Shown: positions 35,789 to 45,312, numbered from the stretch's first letter. The stretch: DNA of 64,000 nucleotides from CAVCAD01 sp036653735 (GCA_036653735.1 JAVVTI010000001.1:28865-92864), one strand, 5' to 3'. Made by a program: numbers and translations. The notes: generated by a model not told the origin, from the sequence alone.

Positions 35789-36337
35789 TTAATATATAAA
35801 TTGATTTAATAAGTTAGATAGCCATCTGAAATTTATTACTCTCAAACCATTCCAATCTTTATTCCATTCACATATATTATAGGGGTTATTTTCAAATAAT
35901 ATTTTTATACTAGCATTTGATTCTTTTAAATTTTTAGATGCATCGTCTATAAATAAATTATTTTTCATATCAATACAACTTTTTGATTTATTTAATGGCA
36001 ATCCGATAAACTTAATATCACCTAAGCCATTATCTTCTAGCCATTCACCTTTTTGGACTAAATTCAATTCACCTCCTTTAGTGATAACGGTGATATCATC
36101 TATATTTTCTAATATAAATTCTTTTGCTCCATCTTTAAACTTTACCACTTCAAAGAATTGAGGACTATTAAATATTTCTTCAATGCTTTCATTCGTTTCA
36201 TCTTTAAATATATTAGAAAAATTCCATGATGTAATATCTTCTTTCTTTGCATTCATACCATATTTTTTATTCAATATCTTCACAACTGTTTCAATAGAAC
36301 CAATCATTACTTCGTCCATGTCTAAGTAAATTTTCAT
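35789..36337 (-). CDS. 5'(3')-deoxyribonucleotidase-like HAD phosphatase
   Basis: Dephosphorylates deoxynucleoside monophosphates, altering the nucleotide pool. The 182-residue protein has HAD motif I YLDMDEVM (D6, D8), a threonine in the ITVITKGG motif, and motif IV LFIDDASKNL, and matches the NT5C group in size. It is the last gene of the early operon. Similar phage enzymes remove competing nucleotides or help base modification. Confidence 0.75.
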   Translation of the reverse strand: MKIYLDMDEVMIGSIETVVKILNKKYGMNAKKEDITSWNFSNIFKDETNESIEEIFNSPQFFEVVKFKDGAKEFILENIDDITVITKGGELNLVQKGEWLEDNGLGDIKFIGLPLNKSKSCIDMKNNLFIDDASKNLKESNASIKILFENNPYNICEWNKDWNGLRVINFRWLSNLLNQFIY

Positions 36338-36370
36338 TTTATATCTCCTTTGGTTTAACTGTATTTGTGT

Positions 36371-36440
36371 TTATCAATTTTAGCTTTGGTTAGGTTATCT
36401 TTAACTTATCAATTTTAATTTTGGTGAGATTATCTTTAGA
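36371..36440 (-). repeat. Two tandem 35-bp repeats at the end of the kinase gene
   Basis: Units 36371-36405 and 36406-36440 are about 83% identical (6 differences). On the minus strand each reads as KDNLTK.KIDK. Because 35 is not a multiple of 3, the second copy is out of frame and the kinase stops within it. Confidence 0.75.
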
Positions 36441-36944
36441 AAAAGCTATTTCATCATCAATTGCTCTTCTATCAAATTCTGTTTTATCATAATCTCCTCT
36501 AACCTTACATCTTTCTAATCTTATCTCTAATGGAGCATTTAATAATATTGTATATACATTCTCTTTACCATAATAGTCTTGTAAGTCTTTACAACCATCT
36601 ATGTCCATTATAACAACGCTACTATGTCTTTCTAAGTCAATGCCATTGGAATACTTATTTAATCCATAATACCATGTGCTAGGAACATCATTTATCAATG
36701 TATTATAGGTTCGATATTCTAACATTCTGTTATATTTAATCATTAACTTAAATTCTTCATCAGATACAAAATAATATTCTCTACCGTCCACTTCTCCTTT
36801 TCTCATAGGTCTTGTTGTGCAAGAAATAACTGGATAAATATTATGATACATTTCATCATTGCTCTCTAATATACATTGCATTAAAGTATCTTTGCCACTA
36901 CACGATTTTCCTATAATACAGATGATTCTATTTCCATTTCCCAT
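36390..36944 (-). CDS. Guanylate kinase-like NMP kinase
   Basis: Phosphorylates GMP or dGMP, feeding DNA synthesis. The P-loop is IGKSCSGKDT (about 12-21), then SCTTRPMRKGEVDGREYYFV matches the guanylate-binding region of GMP kinases, and LERCKVRGDYDKTEFDRRAIDDE the lid. At 184 residues it is of normal length; the C-terminus is altered by the tandem repeat. It overlaps the preceding small gene by 34 bases. Confidence 0.82.
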   Translation of the reverse strand: MGNGNRIICIIGKSCSGKDTLMQCILESNDEMYHNIYPVISCTTRPMRKGEVDGREYYFVSDEEFKLMIKYNRMLEYRTYNTLINDVPSTWYYGLNKYSNGIDLERHSSVVIMDIDGCKDLQDYYGKENVYTILLNAPLEIRLERCKVRGDYDKTEFDRRAIDDEIAFSKDNLTKIKIDKLKIT

Positions 36945-37060
36945 TGTGTTTTATTCTCCTTTTCTATCATTTCATATTCAATATTTCTTTTATGGTATAA
37001 TCTTTTCAATTTTAGATTATTTTCAAATTCTTCATTTTCTAGTTCTAGTTCTTCTTCCAT
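36911..37060 (-). CDS. Glutamate-rich small protein (49 aa), first gene of its transcript
   Basis: The ATG at 37060 has AAGGAAG 4-5 bases upstream and lies 28 bases after a perfect promoter. The product (MEEELELENEEFENNLKLKRL...) is a charged short helix. Its end carries the ribosome site for the kinase. It may be a leader peptide or a small regulator; I recognise no family. Confidence 0.6.
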   Translation of the reverse strand: MEEELELENEEFENNLKLKRLYHKRNIEYEMIEKENKTQWEMEIESSVL

Positions 37061-37087
37061 ATATCTTCCTTTCTCTAATATAAGAAC

Positions 37088-37116
37088 ATTATATTACTAT
37101 CAAGTTTAGTTGTCAA
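37088..37116 (-). promoter_or_regulatory. Consensus promoter inside the end of the RecD-like gene
   Basis: On the minus strand TTGACA (37116-37111), 17 bases, TATAAT (37093-37088). The -35 box uses the last codons of the helicase gene (C-I-D-N-stop). It drives the small gene, kinase and nucleotidase. Confidence 0.85.
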
Positions 37117-39340
37117 TACAATTTGGTATTAATTTTTGCAATAGACCTAGCAACCATGTTTTACGTAGCTTATTTTCATTTATCTTCAAAGCGTCTATAA
37201 AAGTTCCAATATCTCCAATATCTGTATGTGCTATCCTACATCTTGTATCAGCTACATATAATAGTTCTTTTGATAACATTCTAATATGTTGGTTAGATAC
37301 AATGGATATACAATAATCTACACTTGAACCTTGTGATGAATGAGTTGAGATAGCATATCCTAGTAATAGTCGATTCATTTTTAATTTATTAAAGTATAAT
37401 AATTCTTCATCAAATTTTATGATTAAACCATCTTTTAAAACTTCCATAATTGTTCCAACTTGCCCATTTAACACGATTGAGGTTTCAACATCATCTTCTG
37501 ATAAATAATCTTCTTCTTGCATTTTTTTATATCCATCATAAGTGGCGATAGAGTAATCATTCTTTTTATTAACAACTAAATCATTTACTCTGAACACAAT
37601 TCCAATATTATTAATTTTTCGACTATGACAAACATCACCTTTTTTTGGTGGATTTATTTCTCCTTGTATCGCATTATTTAACGCATATGTACCACTATCC
37701 CCAACATTGAATGGTGATAATATTAAAATATCATCACGATTTATTCCCTTATTTAACAGTCTTTTATATTCTGCTAAGGTTGTGTCAAAAACTTCATCTG
37801 TATTTATGAATTTGTAGTTATTTTGAATGGAATAATTATTCTCATTTTTGACTACCATTGAATTATCATCAAAGAAGTTAATACCTTTTCTAATATTGGT
37901 TGCGACAAATAAAGAACCGTCACTTGTATATCTAAATATTTCGTCTAAAATGGTTTTTGGAACTCTATCAGATTCAATTAAATCAGTAAATATCTTACTC
38001 AATCCTATTGCAGATAATTGTGCATGGTCACCAACTAATACGATTCTTACGTTTTTATTTATGATTGAATTTAATAACATTATAAATACATCTAAAGAAC
38101 ACATACTAGATTCATCAAGGATAACACAATCTGTGTCAATATCTCCGTTATAGCAACGTTTATGGACTGTACTAGCATCTCTATTCGTTGCTTGGCTTAA
38201 TACTCTACTTGCCTTGCCTGTGGTTGACAATAAGGTATACGATAGTCCATTATCTTCCATTAAATTAACCAACCCTTTTACACTTGCACTTTTGCCACTT
38301 CCACTATAACCACATAATATGCTAAAATTATACTTACAAAAATTTTCCAATGCGTTAAGTTGTAAATCTGTCATTTCAAAATCACCTAAGTTACCATACT
38401 TTTTATAGTCGATATCTAATACATTAGAGTTTTTTAACCTTTCTTCTATAAAATCAGCAATTCTGTATTCAGCGTTATAAGTTGACATTTTAGCTAAATC
38501 TTTTGATTCTTTGTCAAAATAAATTAGTTCGCTATTTTCTGCAACGTCTTTTACTTGTTTTAATAATTCGTCCATTCCATATTCATGTGCATAATAATAT
38601 AAATCAGAACCATTCATTCTTGATGAACCATCAATTTCATTTCGTCCTAGTATATCTAATTCCATAGATTCTATCCGTTGGAAACTATCTTTTAAGTCAG
38701 GTCTTATTCCTAATAACATTTTATCAACTTTATCAAAAGAACGATTTAATACTTGTGCTAAAATATAATATGGACGGTCTTTAAAATTCTTTTCAATTCC
38801 ATTATCATCAATAAAATTTGTATAGAGTGTTTTACAATCAGTGACATTAATCTCATATTCTTTATATTGTTTAATTAAATAAAAATATTTATACTTTTCA
38901 AGTAAAATTCTTGCATAACATTTGGCTCTAAATTCACCGACATTATATATTTTACTAAGGTCGATTTCTTCTAAACGATTATCTAATACCATTCTAACAA
39001 AATTAGGACAACCATCATTCACATATTTTGCTTGAGTAGTGGTGGTTACAGATTGGAGAATACCTAATTCATCTTCTTCTTTAATATCCTCCAAACATTC
39101 AAGTGTAGGGCAATCTATAATTTTATAAGACGTACCATACTTTGAAGTTTCTAGTTCTTCTACTACCAACTCGTATTCTTGTCCAATTGTAACCCAGCTT
39201 AATTCACCTTTACAACTGAAATTAAAATATTGATTTACTTTTAATTCTCTATAAGTTCCGATAGGCACAAAAGTAATGATATAAAAATCGTTGTTGTGAT
39301 ACATCTCCCTCATTGCTTTAGCTTTAATCTTTAATGGCAT
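37106..39340 (-). CDS. RecD2-like 5'-3' helicase
   Basis: Superfamily 1B DNA helicase. The 744-residue protein has Walker A (GYSGSGKSASV, about 343-353), Walker B (VILDESSMC, about 405), and late motifs including GYAISTHSSQGSSVDYC. The N-terminal part has OB-like and helix-hairpin features as in RecD2. It is likely to act in phage replication or repair, like T4 Dda. AGGAGG lies 7 bases before the ATG, and a strong promoter with flanking inverted repeats precedes it. Confidence 0.85.
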   Translation of the reverse strand: MPLKIKAKAMREMYHNNDFYIITFVPIGTYRELKVNQYFNFSCKGELSWVTIGQEYELVVEELETSKYGTSYKIIDCPTLECLEDIKEEDELGILQSVTTTTQAKYVNDGCPNFVRMVLDNRLEEIDLSKIYNVGEFRAKCYARILLEKYKYFYLIKQYKEYEINVTDCKTLYTNFIDDNGIEKNFKDRPYYILAQVLNRSFDKVDKMLLGIRPDLKDSFQRIESMELDILGRNEIDGSSRMNGSDLYYYAHEYGMDELLKQVKDVAENSELIYFDKESKDLAKMSTYNAEYRIADFIEERLKNSNVLDIDYKKYGNLGDFEMTDLQLNALENFCKYNFSILCGYSGSGKSASVKGLVNLMEDNGLSYTLLSTTGKASRVLSQATNRDASTVHKRCYNGDIDTDCVILDESSMCSLDVFIMLLNSIINKNVRIVLVGDHAQLSAIGLSKIFTDLIESDRVPKTILDEIFRYTSDGSLFVATNIRKGINFFDDNSMVVKNENNYSIQNNYKFINTDEVFDTTLAEYKRLLNKGINRDDILILSPFNVGDSGTYALNNAIQGEINPPKKGDVCHSRKINNIGIVFRVNDLVVNKKNDYSIATYDGYKKMQEEDYLSEDDVETSIVLNGQVGTIMEVLKDGLIIKFDEELLYFNKLKMNRLLLGYAISTHSSQGSSVDYCISIVSNQHIRMLSKELLYVADTRCRIAHTDIGDIGTFIDALKINENKLRKTWLLGLLQKLIPNCIDN

Positions 39341-39360
39341 TTAATTTCCTCCTTATTCCA

Positions 39361-39431
39361 GTTTTGTACAAAACAAAACCACTCTTTTAATCTGATAAAT
39401 AGATTATATCATGTAAGAGTGGTTCAGTCAA
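39361..39431 (-). promoter_or_regulatory. Early promoter with inverted repeat centred on the -10 box
   Basis: Minus-strand TTGACT (39431-39426), 17 bases, TATAAT (39408-39403) with an extended TGA before it. A 10-bp inverted repeat (AACCACTCTT 39377-39386, AAGAGTGGTT 39415-39424) is centred on the -10, and a 14-bp palindrome GTTTTGTACAAAAC (39361-39374) lies downstream. Both look like operator sites. Confidence 0.8.
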
Positions 39432-39445
39432 TGATTATTTTATTT

Positions 39446-40159
39446 TTATTTTGTCCATTGTTCAGCCATGGCTTTGGCAATGCCAGGGAACGTTTTACTT
39501 CTAATCAACGCTCTTTCTTGTGGTGTTTTAGCATTTACTAGAGCGTCAAAGAACCATAACGGTTGACGTTTAATTTTACCAGTTTTCTTATCTGTCCATT
39601 CTTTAAATTCTCCTTTCCCAACTATATCTGTAGGAATTAAATTAGGTAAACCTTTTAACCAAAGACACGTTGACTTTTCAAATTCATCTCCAAATTCCCA
39701 AGGGTGAATTATTTGACTAGATTTAATTGGGAATGAATATTTTTCTTGTAAATCTGGAAAATGCTTTGCTATATAATTCCCACTAATAATTCCAATTGGA
39801 TTCTCAATTGCTATTTTATCACAATCAGCATTAATAAAGTTCATAAAAAATTCGATACCTTCTCTTTGCCTACCATCTTTCCGTTTCTTTTCAAAATGAG
39901 CCGCCCCACTTACTGCTAAATGAGTACATGGTGGAAATGCAATAATCATATCCCATTTCCCATTAATTTTATGTGAAGTTCCGTCAACTGTATTAAAACT
40001 ACAATTTCCGTTTAGTAATGGTAGTACATTTTGTTTAATGTGCCATTCTTGCCCCCCCCCACTCTCATTGATTAAATCACATGAATAAGCTTTATGCCCT
40101 AGTTTTCTTAATTCTTTTGTTACCGCTTGACTTTCTTCACACGCAACTAATATTCTCAT
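39446..40159 (-). CDS. C5-cytosine methyltransferase-fold protein containing a G9 tract
   Basis: A 237-residue protein with cytosine-C5 methyltransferase signs: a start like motif I (RILVACEESQAVTKELRKLGHKAYSCDL), the PPC motif with Cys78 (FPPCTHLAVSG), and an ENP motif (about 119-121). It is shorter than true Dcm and lacks an obvious target-recognition domain; it may modify DNA or a nucleotide. I start at the ATG at 40159 (AAGGAG upstream), which overlaps the previous gene's stop as ATGA. Codons 34-36 (Gly-Gly-Gly) are a G9 homopolymer in a 30% GC genome, so on-off switching is possible. Confidence 0.75.
   Translation of the reverse strand: MRILVACEESQAVTKELRKLGHKAYSCDLINESGGGQEWHIKQNVLPLLNGNCSFNTVDGTSHKINGKWDMIIAFPPCTHLAVSGAAHFEKKRKDGRQREGIEFFMNFINADCDKIAIENPIGIISGNYIAKHFPDLQEKYSFPIKSSQIIHPWEFGDEFEKSTCLWLKGLPNLIPTDIVGKGEFKEWTDKKTGKIKRQPLWFFDALVNAKTPQERALIRSKTFPGIAKAMAEQWTK
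40052..40060. repeat. C9/G9 homopolymer within the methyltransferase gene
   Basis: Nine C on the plus strand (G9 in the coding strand). Mononucleotide G/C tracts of this length are rare in such AT-rich DNA and are classic sites of slipped-strand phase variation. Confidence 0.9.
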
Positions 40160-41064
40160 TTTTTTATATCTCCTTTTATATTTTTTAAAATATGTGATAT
40201 TATATCTACAGTCCAACCGTTCCCAATTGCAGAATATCGCCTAGAATCTGACACATTATCAGTATAATTATCTGGCAATGTTTGTAATCTTTCATATTCT
40301 ATTGGCATAAGTTTTCTAATTTTATTGTTTTGGAATATTTTTTTTACAAGATTCCCTCCATTCCCATCACACAATAAAGTATTACATTTATGATTTAATC
40401 CGTAGACTTCTTTTGTCTGTCTGTGTCCACTTAAATGGATTGTTGCTTTTACTTTTACGTCACCATCATGTATCGTTATTGGATATTTTGTATACCAATA
40501 TTTTTTAGGCACATTTTCTTCTGGTTCAACAATATCTTTGAGTAAAATCCCTTGGTCAATGGGTTGTATTACATTTGGAATATTAGTCCAATATAATCGT
40601 TTTCTTTCTGCTGCACAAACCAAAGACGAATTAATCATAATTGGCTCAACCCCAACTATTTCAGTTATTAAATTTTTCCATTTATTTTCCATGCTTGCCA
40701 CATTTTCTAATAAAAAATATTTTGGTTTCACATATTTTAATATTCTTATATAGTCATAGAATAAACCACTTTTTTCTCCGTTTAGACCGATTACTTCACC
40801 TCTATCATATTTATAATTACTTAAATCTTGACAAGGACTTCCGCCTATAATAATATCTATTGGCATGATTTTATTTAAAGTTTCTTCTGTAATATTTCTT
40901 ATATCTCCGAGTTGGATTATATTAGGATAATTCTTTTTGCTAATTTTTATTGAATATTCATCAATTTCGCTTGCATAATAATTATCAATTTCATCTCTCT
41001 TTCTCTCTCTCTCTAATGCAACCATTCCACAACTTATTCCATCAAACAAACTTAATACATTCAT
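40156..41064 (-). CDS. DNA (cytosine-5) methyltransferase
   Basis: Adds methyl groups to cytosine, presumably to protect phage DNA from host restriction. All main motifs are present in 302 residues: LSLFDGISCG (motif I), GGSPCQDLS with catalytic Cys78 (IV), FLLENV (VI), CAAERKRLYW (VIII), and MPIEYERLQTLPDNYT...RYSAIGNGWTVD (IX-X). The target-recognition part is small. No restriction endonuclease is next to it, so it is a solitary methylase, coupled to the smaller methyltransferase-like gene. Confidence 0.9.
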   Translation of the reverse strand: MNVLSLFDGISCGMVALERERKRDEIDNYYASEIDEYSIKISKKNYPNIIQLGDIRNITEETLNKIMPIDIIIGGSPCQDLSNYKYDRGEVIGLNGEKSGLFYDYIRILKYVKPKYFLLENVASMENKWKNLITEIVGVEPIMINSSLVCAAERKRLYWTNIPNVIQPIDQGILLKDIVEPEENVPKKYWYTKYPITIHDGDVKVKATIHLSGHRQTKEVYGLNHKCNTLLCDGNGGNLVKKIFQNNKIRKLMPIEYERLQTLPDNYTDNVSDSRRYSAIGNGWTVDIISHILKNIKGDIKK

Positions 41065-41080
41065 TTTATATCTCCTTTTC

Positions 41081-41154
41081 AGCCTATTCTAGCCACTTTA
41101 TCTCTATACCCTTACAACTTTACCTAACCACGTTTATAATGGCTAGATAAGGCT
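41081..41154 (-). repeat. Copy 1 of the 74-bp hairpin repeat
   Basis: Imperfect inverted repeat (AGCCTATTCTAGCCA ... TGGCTAGATAAGGCT) with a conserved loop. Its reverse complement aligns along its length with copies at 50329-50401 and 53684-53757. It lies between polymerase and methyltransferase genes. Confidence 0.7.
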
Positions 41155-41176
41155 GTTATGAGGTGTAGCGAGTGTG

Positions 41177-44100
41177 TTAATCTATTATAGAATACAATTT
41201 TAATATAGTTTCATATTCTCCTGTATTTATCCAGTTTTCTTCTATCTTTTTTCTTTTTTCTTTAAACTCAAAAGCACAGTCCAATATATCTCCTTGTTTA
41301 CATGGATAATCAGCATACCATTTCTTCGATACTTTATATGTATGGACATATCCAGTCCTAATTTCATATAAGGTTAAGAATGTATTTCCCCATTGATTCT
41401 TTTCTAATGATGCTACTCCAAAATAATTGCAATCAGAATCTATGATATTAGTATAGCCCAATAGAATTAATTCATATTTAATTTTATCAATAGTTGTTGT
41501 CGGTTCAATTTTAGCAACATCATACAACCTATTAATTAATTTGATATTGTCAATTTTTGTAAATGTTTTTTCTGTTTCATTATCAGAACATTTTCTGACA
41601 ATATAATTCTCCATTTGAGATAATTTTTCTTTTTTTAATTGTTTTGATTTATAATACTTATTGTATAATTCTGTTAAGCATAATATATTATTTATCTCGC
41701 CAAATTCAGAAAAGTAATTTAATCTTATTAAAATTCCGATACTTGTTGCATTCAATTCTGTATTTGATATTGTATCAATTAATTCTAATAATGATTCAAA
41801 TTTTTTATCTTTTAAATCATATAAAATATTAGGGGCGATTTTTTGGATATCTTTAATACTACTCATGTTTGGATATATAATTTTATTAGTTTCATTTACA
41901 TTTACTTTTCTATTATCATCTCGGAATTTATATTGCCCTATCTCATATCCATAGAACTCATTTGCTTCTTTTATTAATGAATCAATTTTGAGTTTATTAT
42001 TTTTTAATTGGTAATGATTAATAGCTACTTCATAAAATTTTGAAGTATAATGAGATTTGAACCATGCTAGATAAGCAGAATCACCTGCCATTGATAAAGC
42101 ATGAGGGGCATTAAATGAATACCTTGCAGACGATTCTATCACGTTCCATACCTTACTAAAATTATCTAAATTACCAATTTTTTCTAACCACCCTTTATTT
42201 AATTGCTCTTGTAATTTTTCTTTCTTTTCACCTTTTAATTTTTTCTTTGAAATTGATTTAATTACATCATATGTAGACCCCATTAACATACCTAAAAATC
42301 CTAATACTTTCATTATTCCCTCTTGATATAATAAGAAGTGTTGGGAATCTTCTAATAATAAATCAATTGAAATTTCTCCTGTAGTATAAGTTTCTCTGTT
42401 CAAAAATACAGATAATAATGTTGAAAAGCCCGGTCTTATTCCAGCTATAAAAGCAGATAATTCAGCTAAATTTTTAGGTTTATATTTTTTTACTTTATTA
42501 GTAGTTGATTCTTTTTCACATTGATTAATACAACAAGTGATTCCCTTTTCATAGACTCTCCATGTTAAAGAATCATTATTCACCATTTCTCTTAATTCAT
42601 CAAAGGTTGGAACTTTTTTACCAATACTAGAAAAGCATTCTTCGATTAAGGAAACTGAATCTACAATTAAAAAATCATTCTTTACCATTTTAAAATCATC
42701 TAAATAAGAACCCTCAATGCAAGCACATAATGTTCTTTTTTTAGTAGTTTCAGAAACGGCACTAATTAAACCCACTTTTCTTCTTATATCCCCTTCCATT
42801 AATAAATGACCACAAGTATGGCATTTTAAATTAATAATAATGCTTTGATATTCGATACTTTCTTTATATAATTGAATATATTCTGATGGAATAAAATCCT
42901 CTATAACAATGAATTCTTTATCTTCTTCATCAGCATACATTTTTTTATCATTATATGAATCAATACACTTTGAAATTTCATTAGAAATATCTACACTAAT
43001 TCCTTTTGCTCCCGAGTATAATTGCCATGCCGATTTTTCTTTTAATTTCTCTATAGCCATAAGGGGATAACAACTTTCTTCCCCTATTACAATTCTTGAT
43101 GCTTTCAAGAATGGTTCTTGCTTTGCTATATTAAAATCACAATCAGGCATTTGCCCAGACTGTATTCTTTCTTTAGTTAAAAATCTTTCGGGATAAATTG
43201 GTATTTCTGAATTAAATCTGTCAATTGTCGTAAACCCTAATAATTTATTAATGTAGAAGGATGACATACTCCCTCTCGATGTTGTTGTCAAAATCCCACC
43301 TTGATTTTCGATTGCTTCCTTTAATATCTTTCTATTAGTCAAAAAGTAATCTACTACTCCACTATCAACGATTTGAGTTACTTCATATATAATTCCATTC
43401 TTTCTTTCTTCATTCCGAATTGGTTCTTTTCTATATTCTTCATTTAATATATCTTTAAATATTTTTACTCGTTCATCATAGGTAGTTTTCGGATAAGCAA
43501 TTGGAATTTTAAATTCTTTATCAAATACAATATTATTGCATTCTGTCACAAATATATTAGTATTCATCATTGAAGTCAAAATTTCTTTATCGGATAGAAC
43601 ACCTTGTTTTTTGAATCTATTATAAATTTCTTTACTGTTCGGATAATCTAAATACCACCCATTTTCATCTGCATATTCAATTTTTTTATACTTCAATATT
43701 TGGTTTCTTTTTATATCATCTAATTCATAACTTATATAATGGCTATCTAATCCACATATAATTTGAATATCATTCTCTTTAGATAATTGTAGAATATGTT
43801 TGTTTAATTCTTTTTGTTTATCTGTATTATGGTTCTGTACCTCAAAGAAAAAATGATTCCCAAAATAACTTGCTATTTTTAGCCATATATCATCTGCATC
43901 TTCATATTTCCAACCAGCTATACAAGCAGATGTAATTATTATTTCTTTTGGGTTCAAGGTAAATAACAACTCTAAATCAATTCTTGGTTTATAATAATAT
44001 CCATCAATATTAGCCATTGATAAGATATAATTAATATCTTCTCTTGCATTTTCTGTTAACCCAATAATACATATATGGCAATTTGTCTTATCTTTTTCAA

Positions 44101-44461
44101 TTCTATTCTCACCATTTTTATTTTTACCGACTACATAATCTTTTTTTCTGTCCTTTACCCAATATGCCTCCGTGGAATGTACATATTTCAGTCCGTACTT
44201 TTCTGCAATCCCATATATCTCAAATTGATTACCTTGATTTCCATGTTCTCCACTATAAATACATTTTGAATTAAGTTCTATTATTCTTTTCGCATAATCT
44301 TCTGTATTAGCTGGGCTATCAACAGTAGCCGTATTACTGAAAGATGTATGGTAATGATAATTTTCCACATATAAATTTTTAGAATAATCGGTAACAGAAT
44401 ATGGAAATTTAAAATGTAATGTTGGAATTATTTCTTTTATTAGATTCTCATTTTCAATCAC
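41177..44461 (-). CDS. DNA polymerase III alpha subunit (DnaE-like, PHP domain)
   Basis: The phage replicative polymerase. The N-terminal PHP domain begins with ENYHYHTSFSNTATVDSP, and the palm carries TTTSRGSMSSFYINKLLGFTTIDRF and the catalytic MPDCDFN (two aspartates). A thumb and helix-hairpin-helix-like region follow (YNAPHALSMAGDSAYLAWFKSHY matches the DnaE FNKSHAAAYA block). A C-terminal OB-like part ends the 1094 residues. I start at the GTG at 44461 after GGAGGAGG; the longer frame overlaps the upstream gene and reads through its ribosome site. Confidence 0.88.
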   Translation of the reverse strand: MIENENLIKEIIPTLHFKFPYSVTDYSKNLYVENYHYHTSFSNTATVDSPANTEDYAKRIIELNSKCIYSGEHGNQGNQFEIYGIAEKYGLKYVHSTEAYWVKDRKKDYVVGKNKNGENRIEKDKTNCHICIIGLTENAREDINYILSMANIDGYYYKPRIDLELLFTLNPKEIIITSACIAGWKYEDADDIWLKIASYFGNHFFFEVQNHNTDKQKELNKHILQLSKENDIQIICGLDSHYISYELDDIKRNQILKYKKIEYADENGWYLDYPNSKEIYNRFKKQGVLSDKEILTSMMNTNIFVTECNNIVFDKEFKIPIAYPKTTYDERVKIFKDILNEEYRKEPIRNEERKNGIIYEVTQIVDSGVVDYFLTNRKILKEAIENQGGILTTTSRGSMSSFYINKLLGFTTIDRFNSEIPIYPERFLTKERIQSGQMPDCDFNIAKQEPFLKASRIVIGEESCYPLMAIEKLKEKSAWQLYSGAKGISVDISNEISKCIDSYNDKKMYADEEDKEFIVIEDFIPSEYIQLYKESIEYQSIIINLKCHTCGHLLMEGDIRRKVGLISAVSETTKKRTLCACIEGSYLDDFKMVKNDFLIVDSVSLIEECFSSIGKKVPTFDELREMVNNDSLTWRVYEKGITCCINQCEKESTTNKVKKYKPKNLAELSAFIAGIRPGFSTLLSVFLNRETYTTGEISIDLLLEDSQHFLLYQEGIMKVLGFLGMLMGSTYDVIKSISKKKLKGEKKEKLQEQLNKGWLEKIGNLDNFSKVWNVIESSARYSFNAPHALSMAGDSAYLAWFKSHYTSKFYEVAINHYQLKNNKLKIDSLIKEANEFYGYEIGQYKFRDDNRKVNVNETNKIIYPNMSSIKDIQKIAPNILYDLKDKKFESLLELIDTISNTELNATSIGILIRLNYFSEFGEINNILCLTELYNKYYKSKQLKKEKLSQMENYIVRKCSDNETEKTFTKIDNIKLINRLYDVAKIEPTTTIDKIKYELILLGYTNIIDSDCNYFGVASLEKNQWGNTFLTLYEIRTGYVHTYKVSKKWYADYPCKQGDILDCAFEFKEKRKKIEENWINTGEYETILKLYSIID

Positions 44462-44462
44462 T

Positions 44463-44915
44463 CTACATTTCCTCCTCCTCAAATTCACTTACAATATCAT
44501 TTTTCCCATTGTATTTTAAAATCTTTTTTATATCATCTGCTCTAATTTTATCTCCTTCCTTGTATTTTTTGTATAATTTAAACCAACCATCTATATTTTG
44601 TCCTCTAACCACTCCTCTAAATTTTGAATATTCTACAATATTATTTTTAAATTTGAGTTCTGCTTTGCAAGAAATTGCTGTAGCATTAGTATCGTAAGTT
44701 CTTAATATTCCGCTTATATAAGTTTCATCTTTCCTAAAATATTGACAAATATGTGATTCCACTGTTTCATCAACTGTATATTTACCTCTACAATATAATG
44801 TAACGTTTCCGTCTTTGTCGGTTTTTTCATCTACTGTTCTACAATTGTAGCAACATTCGATATTTTTTAAATCATTTTTACATTTATAATTTTTTAACCT
44901 TAAATTCTTATACAT
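44463..44915 (-). CDS. Cysteine-containing hypothetical protein upstream of the polymerase
   Basis: The 150-residue protein has cysteines suited to zinc binding (ECCYNC, LYC, HIC) in its first half and an acidic end (EFEEEEM) whose codons form the polymerase's ribosome site. It is the first gene behind a strong promoter. It could be a polymerase partner; I do not recognise it. Confidence 0.55.
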   Translation of the reverse strand: MYKNLRLKNYKCKNDLKNIECCYNCRTVDEKTDKDGNVTLYCRGKYTVDETVESHICQYFRKDETYISGILRTYDTNATAISCKAELKFKNNIVEYSKFRGVVRGQNIDGWFKLYKKYKEGDKIRADDIKKILKYNGKNDIVSEFEEEEM

Positions 44916-44951
44916 TTTATTCTCCTTTTCTGTTTTTTAGCATCTAAGTAC

Positions 44952-44987
44952 ATTGTACTAAAAAAGGTACTTATTGTCAAGCACCTT
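44952..44987 (-). promoter_or_regulatory. Polymerase operon promoter with palindromes
   Basis: Minus-strand TTGACA (44980-44975), 17 bases, TACAAT (44957-44952). An inverted repeat AAGGTACTT-N6-AAGCACCTT (44964-44987, one mismatch) covers the -35 and spacer, and GTAC-att-GTAC covers the -10. Likely a repressed or autoregulated promoter. Confidence 0.78.
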
Positions 44988-45018
44988 TTCAAGTTTATTT
45001 CTACCATAATTTTAAATT

Positions 45019-45312
45019 TTAATACCATACCCCTAAATAGCAGTTCGGACATTCATAATAAGTATCTGAATTTTCATGTTGTAGCGCATTGTATTTTATA
45101 TTACAATTAGGGCAAATTCCATTGTTAAACGTTGTCATATCTGATTTCAAACCAAAGTAACAAATTATAGAAAATATCAATATTGTGATAGATACAATTC
45201 TTATTTTTTTAAATAAATTTGTATTATCATATAAGTTTGCAAATAATAATCCGCAACAACCACCAGATATAACACCTAATATTAAACTTCCTATTATTAC
45301 ATTATATTCCAT
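45019..45312 (-). CDS. Membrane protein with C-terminal zinc ribbon
   Basis: Two hydrophobic segments (about 5-25 and 38-54) are followed by a zinc ribbon CPNC ... CPNC in the final 35 residues. 97 residues in all. Such small membrane zinc proteins are common in early regions of Firmicutes phages. Function unknown. Confidence 0.6.
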   Translation of the reverse strand: MEYNVIIGSLILGVISGGCCGLLFANLYDNTNLFKKIRIVSITILIFSIICYFGLKSDMTTFNNGICPNCNIKYNALQHENSDTYYECPNCYLGVWY

